A stretch of DNA of 64,000 nucleotides from Saccharicrinis sp963675435. GTDB lineage: Bacteria; Bacteroidota; Bacteroidia; Bacteroidales; Marinilabiliaceae. The stretch covers positions 5,518,001-5,582,000 of the forward strand of contig OY776216.1 of assembly GCA_963675435.1 (NCBI GenBank), written 5' to 3'. The translations under genes were made by a program, and so were the position numbers. Below are positions 1-13,177 of the stretch, piece after piece. How positions within the stretch are numbered: position 1 is the stretch's first letter; every line of letters begins with the position of its first letter. The notes under the pieces were generated by a model. It was not told the DNA's origin. It did no database searches and was given only the letters and a program-made list of their open reading frames with translations.

Positions 1-1
1 A

Positions 2-481
2 TTCATAATTGATATGGGGAACGAATATAAAAATTACGATGGTGACCTTACTTATTATTTAACGCATCCAGAAAGAGTACAGGATAGCATCCTTGTGCAT
101 GAAGGCAACCTGAATGAAGGCGTTTTAGATGGGATGTGGCGTAGTTTTTATTCCTCAGGAAATATTAAATCTGCCGTTAATTATGATGATGGCAAAGTAG
201 AAGGAACAGCTGTTTTCTATTACGATAATCCCAAACACATCATAAGAGCTGAAGTTGATTTTGATGAGAATTTAATTAATGGAAATTACAAAGAATTTTA
301 TTCCAATGGAAACATTAAAGCCTCTATTGAGTTTAAAGATGGAGAAAGATGGGGTGATTTATTCTATTATTACAGAAACACACAAATAAAAACTGAAGGT
401 CAATTTAAAAAAGGAAAACAAACCGGGAAGTGGAAATATTACTCAAAATCCGGAGAACTTATAAATAAAGAAAATTGGTAA
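2..481 (+). CDS. MORN-repeat / YwqK-family antitoxin-like protein (probably 5'-truncated by window edge)
   Basis: The protein holds several degenerate MORN_2/YwqK-type repeats of the pattern G-x-W/Y-(K/R)-x-(F/Y)-Y-x-x-G-x-(I/L)-K, for example around GMWRSFYSSGNIK, GNYKEFYSNGNIK and GKWKYYSKSGEL. Proteins of this kind are annotated as YwqK-family antitoxins and often sit in toxin/immunity islands of Bacteroidota; the biochemical role is poorly known. An ATG lies at 14, but the frame stays open to the window edge without a stop, so the gene may start upstream. It is followed after 3 bp by a small membrane protein that looks like an Imm17 immunity protein, so the two are probably co-transcribed. 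The repeat family is fairly clear; the antitoxin function is inference. Confidence 0.65.
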   Translation, partial: FIIDMGNEYKNYDGDLTYYLTHPERVQDSILVHEGNLNEGVLDGMWRSFYSSGNIKSAVNYDDGKVEGTAVFYYDNPKHIIRAEVDFDENLINGNYKEFYSNGNIKASIEFKDGERWGDLFYYYRNTQIKTEGQFKKGKQTGKWKYYSKSGELINKENW

Positions 482-484
482 ATT

Positions 485-709
485 ATGGATCAATCAAACT
501 TTTTAAACTGGATATTACTCATTTTTGGAATGCTTATTTTTTCAGCAGCATTATTTAACTGGAAATATTTTTTTAGGTTAAGAAAAGCCCAAATGCTTAC
601 CAAATTAATAGGATTATCTGCAACTCGTATTTTATACGGAATTCTTGGACTTTTATTTGCTTTAATAGGAGCTAATTACTTATTTCATTTAGGAATCTTT
701 ACTTTCTGA
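485..709 (+). CDS. Small two-helix membrane protein, probable Imm17-family immunity protein
   Basis: This 74-residue protein has two hydrophobic helices (about residues 8-25 and 48-70) joined by a basic linker with an FNWKYFF...RKAQ motif. Length, topology and the FNW...R-A pattern fit my memory of Imm17, a family of small membrane immunity proteins from polymorphic toxin loci. It starts 3 bp after the stop of the MORN-repeat gene. Its last 21 bp overlap the 3' end of the convergent cysteine-cluster gene. No toxin gene is visible; one would have to lie left of the window. The family call rests on pattern memory only. Confidence 0.55.
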   Translation: MDQSNFLNWILLIFGMLIFSAALFNWKYFFRLRKAQMLTKLIGLSATRILYGILGLLFALIGANYLFHLGIFTF

Positions 710-1414
710 TTCTCCAAAATAATCCTCTACCATCCAATTATTAATAAATTGGTCATCTGAAAATAATCTAACTATAAATTCCTCTATAGTCAACTCCTCC
801 ATTTTTCTCCCTTTTCCTTTCAAATATCCAACAAAACCTTCATTCATATATCTCCCTGCTTTTAAAACAAAATCATATAAAGCCGGAATAATGGATTCAT
901 CTCCTGGAGAATCAAATTTTCTCTTACATGATTCTTTATCTGATGAAAGATAGATCCTACAAGCCATTGGACGTACTGAATAAATAGAGCAGCTTCCGTC
1001 TACTAGAAAAGGACAGGCAAACTTAATTTTTTGTTTTTGCTCCTCTTTTAATCCCTTTGTTAATTTAAATTTAGCTTGCGCATTTGATAATATTTTATTG
1101 CGTTGTTGATCATCAAACACTTGATGTATAAACTCAAAAATCAAAATAACCTCTTGCGTTGTCATATAAACGGGTTGATAACAACACCAGCTGCAACCAT
1201 TCTCACATTTTATAGGTTTACCTTCCTGATGAGTTCTTAATGCAAAAGATTGAGTCAGTTGACTAATAGCAGAATACTGAGTTTGCATACCTCTAAAAAG
1301 TGGAGTTAAAGTTTCAAAATCAATAACTTCTTTTGATGCTATTGTATATCCATCTTTATAGAAAGACAGATTCATTTCTTTATTCTTTTTATCTTCTTTA
1401 TCTTTATTACTCAT
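689..1414 (-). CDS. YkgJ-family cysteine-cluster protein
   Basis: The protein has 241 residues and two groups of cysteines: C70, C74, C77, C78 (in CENGCSWCC) and C134, C142, C152, C163 (in CPFLVDGSCSIY...RPMACR). This CxxxCxxCC ... CPFL ... C-x-I-Y-x-x-RP-x-x-C arrangement is the signature of the YkgJ/UPF0153 family, thought to bind zinc or an Fe-S cluster; the reaction is unknown. The N-terminus (residues 1-15) is strongly charged. The gene is convergent with, and slightly overlaps, the small immunity-like gene. A 230-bp AT-rich gap separates its start from the divergent histidine kinase gene. Confidence 0.8.
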   Translation of the reverse strand: MSNKDKEDKKNKEMNLSFYKDGYTIASKEVIDFETLTPLFRGMQTQYSAISQLTQSFALRTHQEGKPIKCENGCSWCCYQPVYMTTQEVILIFEFIHQVFDDQQRNKILSNAQAKFKLTKGLKEEQKQKIKFACPFLVDGSCSIYSVRPMACRIYLSSDKESCKRKFDSPGDESIIPALYDFVLKAGRYMNEGFVGYLKGKGRKMEELTIEEFIVRLFSDDQFINNWMVEDYFGESESKDS

Positions 1415-1646
1415 CTTAATAATATATTATTAAATGCGAAAATACTCCTTTTTAATAACATACAGTGCGATAATAAATTTATATACATAATATTGGCATT
1501 ATTATTAACCTATTTATCAATACAGATGCATCGCAATTAATACATGATATAATAAATTAAATCACCTCTGTTATAATCTAAATATGTATTGTTTATCATA
1601 AAATAAATATATATTTTTGAGCATATTATCTAATCCTCCTTTTTAA

Positions 1647-3083
1647 ATGCGATATCATTCATTTCTATCAAAAGAAGACGCTGCTTGGGGAGAGCAGGAA
1701 GTTATTCGATTTCGTTGGGTATTAATAGCAGCAATAATTGTATTGATTGGTTATATTTTCTTGGCTGGAAATACTCAAAGAGGACTAGTTTCACTTGGGC
1801 TGGCTGTTGTTTATATTTTTTATAACTCCATTATAAATATACTCTTAAGAAAATTTGACAATGCAAGTTGGATACGATATGTATCATCAACCATAGATGT
1901 AACTATACTTTCAGCACATATTTTTAATTATTCATATTTTTTTAAACCAATTGCAGTATCTACAGCACCTTCGCTATTTCTTTATGCAGTTTTAATCATG
2001 CTATCTGTTTTAAGATATGATGGACGATTAGTCATTTTTACCACAATATATGTGGTTATATGTTCAAACGTAATATATTTTTTAAGATATATGGATATTG
2101 ATCCATACTTGTTCACTCAGGTTGCATCCGCAGGTCCAGAAGGAGCTATTTACAGAAGTGTTTATTTTATTTTAATGGGGTATTTCACGTTTAGTATTCC
2201 TAAAATGATAAACCGCCTGGTTGAGAAACAAAATACCACAAATAACGAAAGACGCGAAATAGAAATAAAATTGGCATTAGAAACTCAAAAAAAAGACATG
2301 GCCATGCAAAGTTTAATTATTGAGCAACAATTGAGCCTGCAATTAAATAATCAAAAAGAAGTAATACAAAAACAAAACAATAGTCTTGAAAAACTAATTA
2401 CTACAAAAAACAAACTCTTTTCAATTATTGGACACGATCTCCGCTCTCCCCTATGTGTTCAAAGTTCATTAACAGAATACCTTATTCACGATTTTGATAA
2501 CCTTGATAAGGAAAGTATTTTAGAAAGTATTTATGCAATTCATAAAACAGCCAACAATGCTTTAAATATGTTATCCAACTTAATGGATTGGAGTCGAACT
2601 CAAAATAACATGTTAGACCCTTTACCTATTAAAGTAAATATTAAACAAAAGCTTGAAGATGTTATCGATTTACAATCAGAATCATGGAGAGCAAAAAAAA
2701 TTAATATAAAAGTACAATCTGATGTTGATTTGTATTCTTTTGCTGACGATCAAATGGTTGAAACTATATTAAGAAATTTACTATCTAATGCCATCAAATT
2801 TACTCCTGAAAATGGAAACGTACACTTTTCTGCATACAAACAAAACCATAATTGTATTATTGAAGTAGCGGATACAGGTGTTGGTATGTCTGAACAACAA
2901 ATAAAATCATTATTCTCTTCTGACAAAACAATTTCATCACCAGGTACAAATAATGAAAAAGGTACTGGTTTAGGATTAATTTTATGTAAAGAAATGATTG
3001 ATATTAACAAAGGATCAATTTCAGTAGATAGTGAACTAAGCAAAGGTACGAAATTTACCATTTCACTTCCTACTGAAAATTAA
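1647..3083 (+). CDS. Membrane-bound sensor histidine kinase
   Basis: The first ~190 residues contain about six hydrophobic segments, so sensing is probably in or near the membrane. A coiled coil (about 195-255) leads to a HisKA domain with the H-box SIIGHDLRSPL; the likely phosphoacceptor is H263. The HATPase_c domain has an N-box (NLLSNAIKF, about 377-385), G1 (DTGVGMS, about 409-415) and G2 (GTGLGL, about 439-444). All catalytic motifs are intact. No response regulator is adjacent, so this is an orphan kinase whose partner cannot be named. The same architecture recurs in the kinase at 34135-35493. Confidence 0.88.
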   Translation: MRYHSFLSKEDAAWGEQEVIRFRWVLIAAIIVLIGYIFLAGNTQRGLVSLGLAVVYIFYNSIINILLRKFDNASWIRYVSSTIDVTILSAHIFNYSYFFKPIAVSTAPSLFLYAVLIMLSVLRYDGRLVIFTTIYVVICSNVIYFLRYMDIDPYLFTQVASAGPEGAIYRSVYFILMGYFTFSIPKMINRLVEKQNTTNNERREIEIKLALETQKKDMAMQSLIIEQQLSLQLNNQKEVIQKQNNSLEKLITTKNKLFSIIGHDLRSPLCVQSSLTEYLIHDFDNLDKESILESIYAIHKTANNALNMLSNLMDWSRTQNNMLDPLPIKVNIKQKLEDVIDLQSESWRAKKINIKVQSDVDLYSFADDQMVETILRNLLSNAIKFTPENGNVHFSAYKQNHNCIIEVADTGVGMSEQQIKSLFSSDKTISSPGTNNEKGTGLGLILCKEMIDINKGSISVDSELSKGTKFTISLPTEN

Positions 3084-3101
3084 GGCTTCAAAACAAAGTG
3101 C

Positions 3102-3401
3102 TCAGTATTGATTTGCACACCAGTTCTGACTTTCTTTTGTTGGTTTTTCTTCATGAATTAAACTATCCAGAAACTTACCAAACATTAATTGATCTCTATT
3201 CTCAAGAGCATCATTATAATCCTTTATAGACTTTTGCAATTGAGCAAACAAAATCTTAGCCTCTGTAGTACTAAAATCTTTTGTATTAATGTGCTTTAGA
3301 TTTTGATAAGTATAATATTTACCTGTAATTTGGTTTAATTGATTAAGCAATGCATCTCGCTTATTTATAATCAATTGAAAATTTCTTGCCCACTTTTCCA
3401 T
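3102..3401 (-). CDS. Small hypothetical protein
   Basis: I do not recognise this 99-residue protein. It is soluble, helix-rich and charged (MEKWARNFQLIINKRDALLN at the start), with no signal peptide, cysteine cluster or membrane helix. It is convergent with the histidine kinase gene, 18 bp between stops, and has its own 190-bp upstream gap shared with the helicase promoter. Codon use looks like its neighbours, which supports a real gene, but no function can be inferred. Confidence 0.5.
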   Translation of the reverse strand: MEKWARNFQLIINKRDALLNQLNQITGKYYTYQNLKHINTKDFSTTEAKILFAQLQKSIKDYNDALENRDQLMFGKFLDSLIHEEKPTKESQNWCANQY

Positions 3402-3560
3402 CGTAAAATAGATTTATAATTTCTTAATCAATTTACAAATATCTCGTTTCAAACAAAAGGTTAACAACAGAAAAAAAAGTTTTTTTTAATTAGATTTTAT
3501 TCAATGAACTAATTGTTCAACAATTATCAAACTATATTTTCATTAGCAGGCATTTAGAAC

Positions 3561-3568
3561 TATCTTTG
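3561..3568 (+). promoter_or_regulatory. Bacteroidota-type -7 box of the helicase gene
   Basis: TATCTTTG matches the TAnnTTTG -7 element of Bacteroidota sigma-ABfr promoters. A TTTC at 3538-3541, 19 bp upstream, is a near match to the -33 TTTG. The predicted transcript would have a leader of roughly 20-25 nt before the ATG at 3594. Confidence 0.55.
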
Positions 3569-3593
3569 CCCCCAGAAACGCAATATATAAAAA

Positions 3594-4835
3594 ATGAAAT
3601 TCGAAGATTATTCCATTTCAAACGAAATAAAAAAAAGTTTAGCTAAGTTAAACTTCCGTAGACCAACTGATATTCAATTTAAATCCATCCCTCCAATTTT
3701 AAAAGGAGAAGATGTTTTAGCTATAGCTCAAACTGGTACAGGGAAAACTGCCGCATTTGCTATTCCTGTAATCCATACTCTTCATACAAAGAAAATAAAA
3801 AGAAGAAGTGATGGTATAAAATGTTTAATAATGGTTCCTACAAGGGAATTAGCTATGCAAATTCATCAAGTCTTTGAATCGATTGGGAAACACACTTCAG
3901 TAAAATCTTTTTGTGTGTATGGAGGTGTAGATGAAGGTCCGCAAATCGCAAAACTTGAAAAAGGCATTGATATATTAATAGCTACCCCTGGAAGAATGTT
4001 CGACCTGGCTAGTAGAGGTTATATAAAACTTAACCGAACCGAGATTCTTATTCTGGATGAAGCAGATCACATGTTAGACCTAGGCTTTATTAAAGACATT
4101 AAAGATCTGATGACTTATCTTCCTAAAAAGAGACAAACATTATTCTTTTCTGCAACAATTAACGAAACCATAAAAAAACTCGCATATTCTTTAGTGAGTA
4201 ATGCCATTAGGATACAAGTATCGCCTAAAGATCCAGTTGCAAAAAACATTGACCACTCAGTTACGTTCATTGAAATGGACGATAAACGTTTCTTTTTGGA
4301 AAGATTAATAAAAGAAAATCCGGAAAAGAAAATACTTATTTTTGTTAGAACTAAAGTAAGAGCTGAAAGAGTACAAAAAGCCATGGAAAGAGTCCAAATC
4401 GAGGCTCAATTTATTCATGGCGGTAAAGAGCAAGATGAAAGGAAAAAAGTCCTAGATTTGTTCCGAAAAGGTGAAATAAAAGTATTAATTGCAACTGATG
4501 TTAGCGCAAGAGGTATTGATATTCCTGAAGTACAATATGTAGTTAATTATGACTTACCTGAGCTATCTGAGAATTATGTTCACAGAGTTGGTAGAACAGG
4601 TAGAGGTAAGGAAAAAGGAAATGCAATTTCTTTCTGTAGTGAAGATGAAAAATCAATCCTAAACGAAATTGAAAGTTTTCTTGGGAAACCAATTAAAAGA
4701 CTTGAGATAGAGAAAGAGGATTACACACATACTATAGACTTTTCAGCTGAAAGTCATGCAGATTGGAAAACCTTAATAAGTGATCATGATGATTTTATTA
4801 CAAAATCAAAAAAGAAACCCAAAAAGAAAAAATAA
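3594..4835 (+). CDS. DEAD-box ATP-dependent RNA helicase (RhlE-like)
   Basis: All DEAD-box motifs are present in order: Q motif (Q28 in RRPTDIQF), Walker A AQTGTGKT (residues 45-52), PTREL (82-86), TPGR (131-134), DEAD (155-158), SAT (186-188), and in the second RecA domain ATDVSARGID and HRVGRTGR. The C-terminal tail is short and lysine-rich (KSKKKPKKKK), typical of RhlE-like helicases that remodel rRNA and mRNA structure, often in ribosome assembly or cold adaptation. Transcription probably starts at the TATCTTTG promoter just upstream and stops at the hairpin directly after the gene, so it is likely monocistronic. The RhlE subgroup is a best guess; the helicase family is certain. Confidence 0.92.
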   Translation: MKFEDYSISNEIKKSLAKLNFRRPTDIQFKSIPPILKGEDVLAIAQTGTGKTAAFAIPVIHTLHTKKIKRRSDGIKCLIMVPTRELAMQIHQVFESIGKHTSVKSFCVYGGVDEGPQIAKLEKGIDILIATPGRMFDLASRGYIKLNRTEILILDEADHMLDLGFIKDIKDLMTYLPKKRQTLFFSATINETIKKLAYSLVSNAIRIQVSPKDPVAKNIDHSVTFIEMDDKRFFLERLIKENPEKKILIFVRTKVRAERVQKAMERVQIEAQFIHGGKEQDERKKVLDLFRKGEIKVLIATDVSARGIDIPEVQYVVNYDLPELSENYVHRVGRTGRGKEKGNAISFCSEDEKSILNEIESFLGKPIKRLEIEKEDYTHTIDFSAESHADWKTLISDHDDFITKSKKKPKKKK

Positions 4836-4840
4836 ATACA

Positions 4841-4885
4841 AAAAAGGTTTGTTTGATAGATATTGATCATACAAACCTTTTTTTA
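4841..4885 (+). terminator. Rho-independent terminator after helicase gene
   Basis: AAAAAGGTTTGT pairs with ACAAACCTTTTT across a loop of about 18 nt and is followed by a T-run. It lies 6 bp after the helicase stop codon. Confidence 0.8.
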
Positions 4886-5402
4886 TCAATTTAAAATGAT
4901 GGCAAAAATTCTACATTGCCCAATGAAACATATTCTTTACATAGTATTTATATAATATACATGAGGTATGTAATACTATTTTCTACTTGTTCATTTTAAT
5001 CAAAGTTTGGTACCCTTACTTAACTTTTTTCTATACTTAACAAAAGTACACACCTACTTACACGAAAGTATATCTCAAGAACCTGACCACTGATGATATT
5101 ATAATACACTAGTATCCGGTAAAAAGTAACCGGGGCGAACATTTTCACGAACTCACCATTTTGTCTACTTTTGAGTTACCACACAGAAAAGCAAGACATG
5201 GCTAATAATACACAAATATCTTAGAAAAAGGTGCCATACAATACACTCAAGAAAATGCCCTCCGATATGATCTCCTAATTCCTGATAACATAATCCTTAT
5301 CTACTTATTTTGTTACATCTATATACGCCATCTGACTAATAATTTGACCAGCAAATTTCATATTGGATTTACATCATACGTAACGTAACTTCAGAAAACT
5401 AC

Positions 5403-5430
5403 AATAATAATAATAATAATAATAGTAGTA
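5403..5430. repeat. Trinucleotide microsatellite (TAA/TAG)n
   Basis: A run of about seven TAA units followed by TAG units in non-coding DNA. Prone to slippage; no function is suggested. Confidence 0.8.
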
Positions 5431-5741
5431 GACAATATATATGTTAGGTATGATAACTCCTTACTTTCATACCTAATACTAATTAAGAATCATAATTACT
5501 CTCTTCAATACGAGTTGTATAGTATGTAATGTATCTATACAACCTTTAAATTATCTAACATACTTTATACTTTGTGATGGAGATAACTGAATTAATCCTT
5601 CTTTACAACCATCTTATTCTTTATTTAATTGAATATTTCAATGGATCAAACAACAGAGATGAATATAGAGTCAGACCAACTACAAATATGATCCAAAAGT
5701 AACCTTATTGCTAAATACTAAAAATGGGTACAGATAACCAT

Positions 5742-5774
5742 CAAACTCACATTAAACTCACTTCAAACTCACAT
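5742..5774. repeat. Three tandem 11-bp repeats
   Basis: Three adjacent 11-mers, CAAACTCACAT, TAAACTCACTT and CAAACTCACAT, the first and third identical. They lie in non-coding DNA 150 bp from the first IS66 element. Confidence 0.75.
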
Positions 5775-5978
5775 ATTAGTCATATTATATTCACTAGGCA
5801 ATGTATATAAACTGTGTTTAAAATGACTCGAATGTCACTGTAGTATTCCTATAACTTTACTACAACACCAATTAATCCATTTGTATATTTATGGACAAGG
5901 AAATGCAAATTTAGCACCTGAGCAGTATCCGTGTTGTAAAGTACACTATTGGAAAATTGAAAATTGAAAATACTGAGA

Positions 5979-7460
5979 TTAGTTCTTAATGGTTTTCCAA
6001 TTTTGAGGTAGAATTACTTTTAATTGAGATGTTTTATAATCTTGTATTCTTTCAAGTACAAAGGTTAACCATTCTAACGGATTTACATCATTAATTTTAC
6101 ATGTAGCAAAAAAAGAATACATCATGGCAGCTTTTTGTGCTGCACTATGTGAACCTGCAAACAAATAGTTTTTCCGACCTAAAGCTAATGGACGTATAGC
6201 ATTTTCAATCTTATTATTATCGATTTCATATTTACCATTATCAATGTAGGCTTTTAATCTAGGCCAGAGATTGTATGTATAGGTAATTGCTTTTCCAATT
6301 GGACTCTGGGGTACCACTTTATTAATGTTGCTTTTTAGCCATTGTTCTATTTCAATTAGGATAGGTCTTGCATATATGTTTCTGTACCTTTGTAAGGTGT
6401 TATGATTTATCAAACGCTCTTTTGCTGTTCTTTCTATTTTATAAAGCTTCTGCATCTTTTTAAGCATATACTCTGCCATATCTTTGTCGTAGTTCAAAGC
6501 TTTATCAAAATAACGCCGGGCATGTGCCATGCAAGCTAAAAGCACAATATGTCCTTTGGTTTCCATGCTTTGATACGCAATATAACCATCAGTTTGCAAT
6601 GATCCGTTAAAATTTTTCAGCGTCTCTTCTGGTGCATCTTTATTTCTACCCGGATGATATTTAAAAAGAACTAATCCTTGCTCGGGTGATCGATAAACCC
6701 ATTGGTATCCGGAAAATAAAGCGCCTTTCTTTTGTGAATCCTGAACTCCAATTGGAGATTCATCAGCTTGTAAATAATCACAATTTAAAACTTCTTTTTC
6801 CATTAAGTGATACAAAGAATCCAATAGATCAGTTGCTTTGTTAAACCATCCATTCATTGTGGAATTGGTTAAATACAGCTTACTACGTTTGAAGATCTGT
6901 ATTTGACGATAAAAAGGAAGATGATCAACATATTTTGCAACCAATATATAAGCTAATAAACTTGCTCCAGCATTTCCTTTGGGTATTGGCAAGGATGGCA
7001 ATTCAGCAATAACAACGCCTTGATTGTTTGGTTTTGCATATTTTGGACGAATAATTTTCCTAACAAATATTTGAGCAGGATTATATTCTAATATTTCAGT
7101 TATCTCTTCACCAATTTTTCTTGAACCTGGCTCAATCAACTCTGGTTCAATTATTTCTTCTACTCGTGGAAAATGATCTGATATTTTTATGCGAATGGGA
7201 GTCTTCTTTTCTTTCTCTGGCTTTTTTCTGGTGTAATTAATTTGTTCAACTTCTGTTTCTGCTTCCTCTGTTTTTTCACCAAATAAATCTAATTGAGAAG
7301 CTTCTTGTGATGTGGGTACAAAACGTTCACTTTTACTGCCAAAAATTAGTCTTTGAAGCTCTTTTAACTGATGCTTTAAGTAATTATGTTCAGCCAAAAG
7401 CTTTTCATATTCTGCCTTAGAAACGACTTCTTCATGTATGTCTTTTGTTTTGATTTCCAC
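5979..7460 (-). CDS. tnpC: IS66 family transposase TnpC (copy 1)
   Basis: The DDE transposase of the IS66 group, 493 residues from a GTG start. An N-terminal coiled coil (about 10-40) carries the typical LIFGSKSERF motif, followed by a DDE-type catalytic core with D233 in QADESP, D291 in QTDGY and E419 in NKIENAIRPLALGRK. The C-terminal IS66_C region ends with LEWLTFVLERI. It is full length and should be active. It differs from copies 2 and 3 mainly at residue 215 (S here, P in the others). It lies 38 bp downstream of tnpB. Confidence 0.93.
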   Translation of the reverse strand: MEIKTKDIHEEVVSKAEYEKLLAEHNYLKHQLKELQRLIFGSKSERFVPTSQEASQLDLFGEKTEEAETEVEQINYTRKKPEKEKKTPIRIKISDHFPRVEEIIEPELIEPGSRKIGEEITEILEYNPAQIFVRKIIRPKYAKPNNQGVVIAELPSLPIPKGNAGASLLAYILVAKYVDHLPFYRQIQIFKRSKLYLTNSTMNGWFNKATDLLDSLYHLMEKEVLNCDYLQADESPIGVQDSQKKGALFSGYQWVYRSPEQGLVLFKYHPGRNKDAPEETLKNFNGSLQTDGYIAYQSMETKGHIVLLACMAHARRYFDKALNYDKDMAEYMLKKMQKLYKIERTAKERLINHNTLQRYRNIYARPILIEIEQWLKSNINKVVPQSPIGKAITYTYNLWPRLKAYIDNGKYEIDNNKIENAIRPLALGRKNYLFAGSHSAAQKAAMMYSFFATCKINDVNPLEWLTFVLERIQDYKTSQLKVILPQNWKTIKN

Positions 7461-7498
7461 GCTTAAAAATAATCAAAACCCTTGTGATATCAATGGAT

Positions 7499-7861
7499 TT
7501 AATGCATTTTATCTTCTAGTGAAAACCTTTTTTTTCGTCTAAGGTTTGTGATACAAATACCATCTATCAACATAACCATTTGAGCATAACTTAAAACATA
7601 ACTCCCTTCATTTATATCATATCTGGGATATTCAAAAGTGCCTTTTTCAAGCCTTTTATAATACAAAACAAATCCACTTCCTTTCCAATGTAAAAGTTTT
7701 ATTTTGTTTCTATTTTTATTGATAAAAACATAGACATCGCCATTCAATGGTGATTCCCCAAGATTATTTTTAACAAGGCCACATAGCCCATCGAAACTTT
7801 TTCGCATATCCGTAGCTTGTCCGTATAATTGAAATTTTAGATCGGATGACAATGTAAACAT
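7499..7861 (-). CDS. tnpB: IS66 accessory protein TnpB (copy 1)
   Basis: A 120-residue IS66 Orf2 protein with the family signature ATDMRKSFDGLCGLV and the WKGSGFVLYYKRLEKG block. TnpB is required for transposition in classical IS66 elements, but its molecular role is not settled. It starts 1 bp after the tnpA stop. This intact copy provides the reference for the site at which two other elements entered copy 2. Confidence 0.92.
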   Translation of the reverse strand: MFTLSSDLKFQLYGQATDMRKSFDGLCGLVKNNLGESPLNGDVYVFINKNRNKIKLLHWKGSGFVLYYKRLEKGTFEYPRYDINEGSYVLSYAQMVMLIDGICITNLRRKKRFSLEDKMH

Positions 7862-7862
7862 A

Positions 7863-8186
7863 TCAATACAATTTGATGAGTTCTTTAATTGTTTCTATTG
7901 AAAATCCTTGGCTATAACGAAATATTACTCCATTGGGAAATTCAATCTCTTGATAGGTTTGTTCTGCTGTATTTTCAACTTTGACAGGGATAAATCCGGT
8001 ACGGCATGGACCTGATTGTTTTGAGGCCTGCTCTTTATTAAACTTTGTTATCCAATATTTAAGTGAACCCACAGAAATTCCTTCTTTCTTACAAAAATCA
8101 GATTGTCTTATTTGACTCTTACTTTTATGCCACAGATCTACGATTCTTCGTATTTCTGCATGACCTTCTATTACTCTTGTTTTCAT
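7863..8186 (-). CDS. tnpA: IS66 accessory protein TnpA (copy 1)
   Basis: A 107-residue small DNA-binding-type protein with a helix-turn-helix-like N-terminal half (HKSKSQIRQSDFCKKEGIS...LKYWITKF) characteristic of IS66 Orf1. It is the first gene of the element, 58 bp inside the right end. Confidence 0.9.
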   Translation of the reverse strand: MKTRVIEGHAEIRRIVDLWHKSKSQIRQSDFCKKEGISVGSLKYWITKFNKEQASKQSGPCRTGFIPVKVENTAEQTYQEIEFPNGVIFRYSQGFSIETIKELIKLY

Positions 8187-8330
8187 GTTAGCAAGCTCTC
8201 AAAATCCCTGGTAATATCCAATGTGTAAATAACAGTATGCTTACCTCATAACTATACTTGAGCATGATAATGTAACGCTATGCAATTAAAACGGATCAAC
8301 AAATTAACTGGGAACCACGGACTGCGGGCT

Positions 8331-8343
8331 GCCTACTGTAGGC
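8331..8343. repeat. Short palindrome between IS66 copy 1 and rRNA terminator
   Basis: GCCTACTGTAGGC is a 13-bp palindrome with a single central base, embedded in GGACTGCGGGCTGC...GGCTGCGGACT. The GC-rich stretch contrasts with the AT-rich surroundings. Homology with the second rRNA locus begins at CTGCGGACTAAATAGG just to its right. Confidence 0.55.
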
Positions 8344-8367
8344 TGCGGACTAAATAGGTATAAATGC

Positions 8368-8406
8368 AAAAAGAGCAACTGAAACTTGTTCAATTGCTCT
8401 TTCTTT
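8368..8406 (-). terminator. rRNA operon 1 terminator
   Basis: Read on the minus strand, AAAGAGCAA and TTGCTCTTT form a stem with an interrupted 13-15 nt loop, followed by T5. It lies directly after the 5S gene and is repeated at 21865-21903. Confidence 0.8.
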
Positions 8407-8411
8407 TTAAA

Positions 8412-8521
<110 letters not shown>

Positions 8522-8574
8522 TATCTTTATGAATAACATACCAGCTCAATCAAAATCACTTGTCGTGCTTTAAC

Positions 8575-11380
<2,806 letters not shown>

Positions 11381-11542
11381 AGCTTTAAAGCTCGCGCATT
11401 AAAGCCAACCTATGATTTTGATTGTTTTGCCAATATGTCAATGTACGTTTTGTCTGTTTTAGACAATGTGAAATGCACTACTATAGAAAATAGTTTCTTT
11501 GTGAATTAATATTAATATTAATTCGTGTTGTAAACTCTCTCC
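11381..11542 (-). other. 16S-23S spacer of operon 1, no tRNA genes
   Basis: About 160 bp between 16S and 23S. It shares both flanks with the operon 2 spacer (the GACAATGTG block near 11465 and the GTGAATTAATATTAATATTA block near 11502), but the region that carries tRNA-Ile and tRNA-Ala in operon 2 is replaced by about 35 bp. Confidence 0.85.
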
Positions 11543-13066
<1,524 letters not shown>

Positions 13067-13165
13067 ATAAAAATTATTATGACTGATTTAACAGCCTGTT
13101 ATTCTTTACAAGAGTTTTAACTCAAAGAATCACTATTTTCCTTTATTAAGTGTGCATTTCAATAT

Positions 13166-13177
13166 TTTCAAAGAACG
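13166..13177 (-). promoter_or_regulatory. boxA-like antitermination site, rRNA operon 1 leader
   Basis: CGTTCTTTGAAA on the minus strand, about 100 nt upstream of 16S, resembles the boxA element of bacterial rRNA leaders (GTTCTTTGAAA in Bacillus) to which NusB/S10 bind. It is conserved in the second operon at 26942-26953. Confidence 0.5.

Larger units (their letters stand above)
4886..5924. other. Gene-free AT-rich spacer with simple repeats
   Basis: About 1 kb with no convincing gene on either strand. It contains a TAA-type trinucleotide tract (5403-5430), three tandem 11-mers (5742-5774) and a short inverted repeat CCGGT...ACCGG (5116-5133). Near 5196 a short ATG-started frame reads MANNTQIS and then stops; a nearby segment reads VPYNTLKK. 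These faintly recall the start of IS21-type IstA proteins, so the block may be decayed IS debris. That is a weak inference. The block ends at the left inverted repeat of the first IS66 element. Confidence 0.45.
5925..8244 (-). mobile_element. IS66-family insertion sequence, copy 1 (tnpA-tnpB-tnpC)
   Basis: The element is 2320 bp. The left end begins GTATCCGTGTTGTAAAGTAC and the right end, read inward, begins GTAAGCATACTGTTATTTAC; these are imperfect inverted repeats ending in a shared ACAC...TTG block. It carries the three IS66 genes intact and in the usual order on the minus strand. The 8-bp flanks differ (CCTGAGCA left, CTCATAAC right), so the 8-bp target duplication expected for IS66 is missing. 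It sits about 120 bp beyond the terminator of rRNA operon 1. Copy 3 (17121-19433) has the same ends and a perfect duplication, which confirms the boundaries. Confidence 0.9.

Noticed and set aside
5742..5774. Tandem 11-mers considered as a CRISPR array
   Set aside because: No spacers between units, only three copies, and no cas genes nearby.
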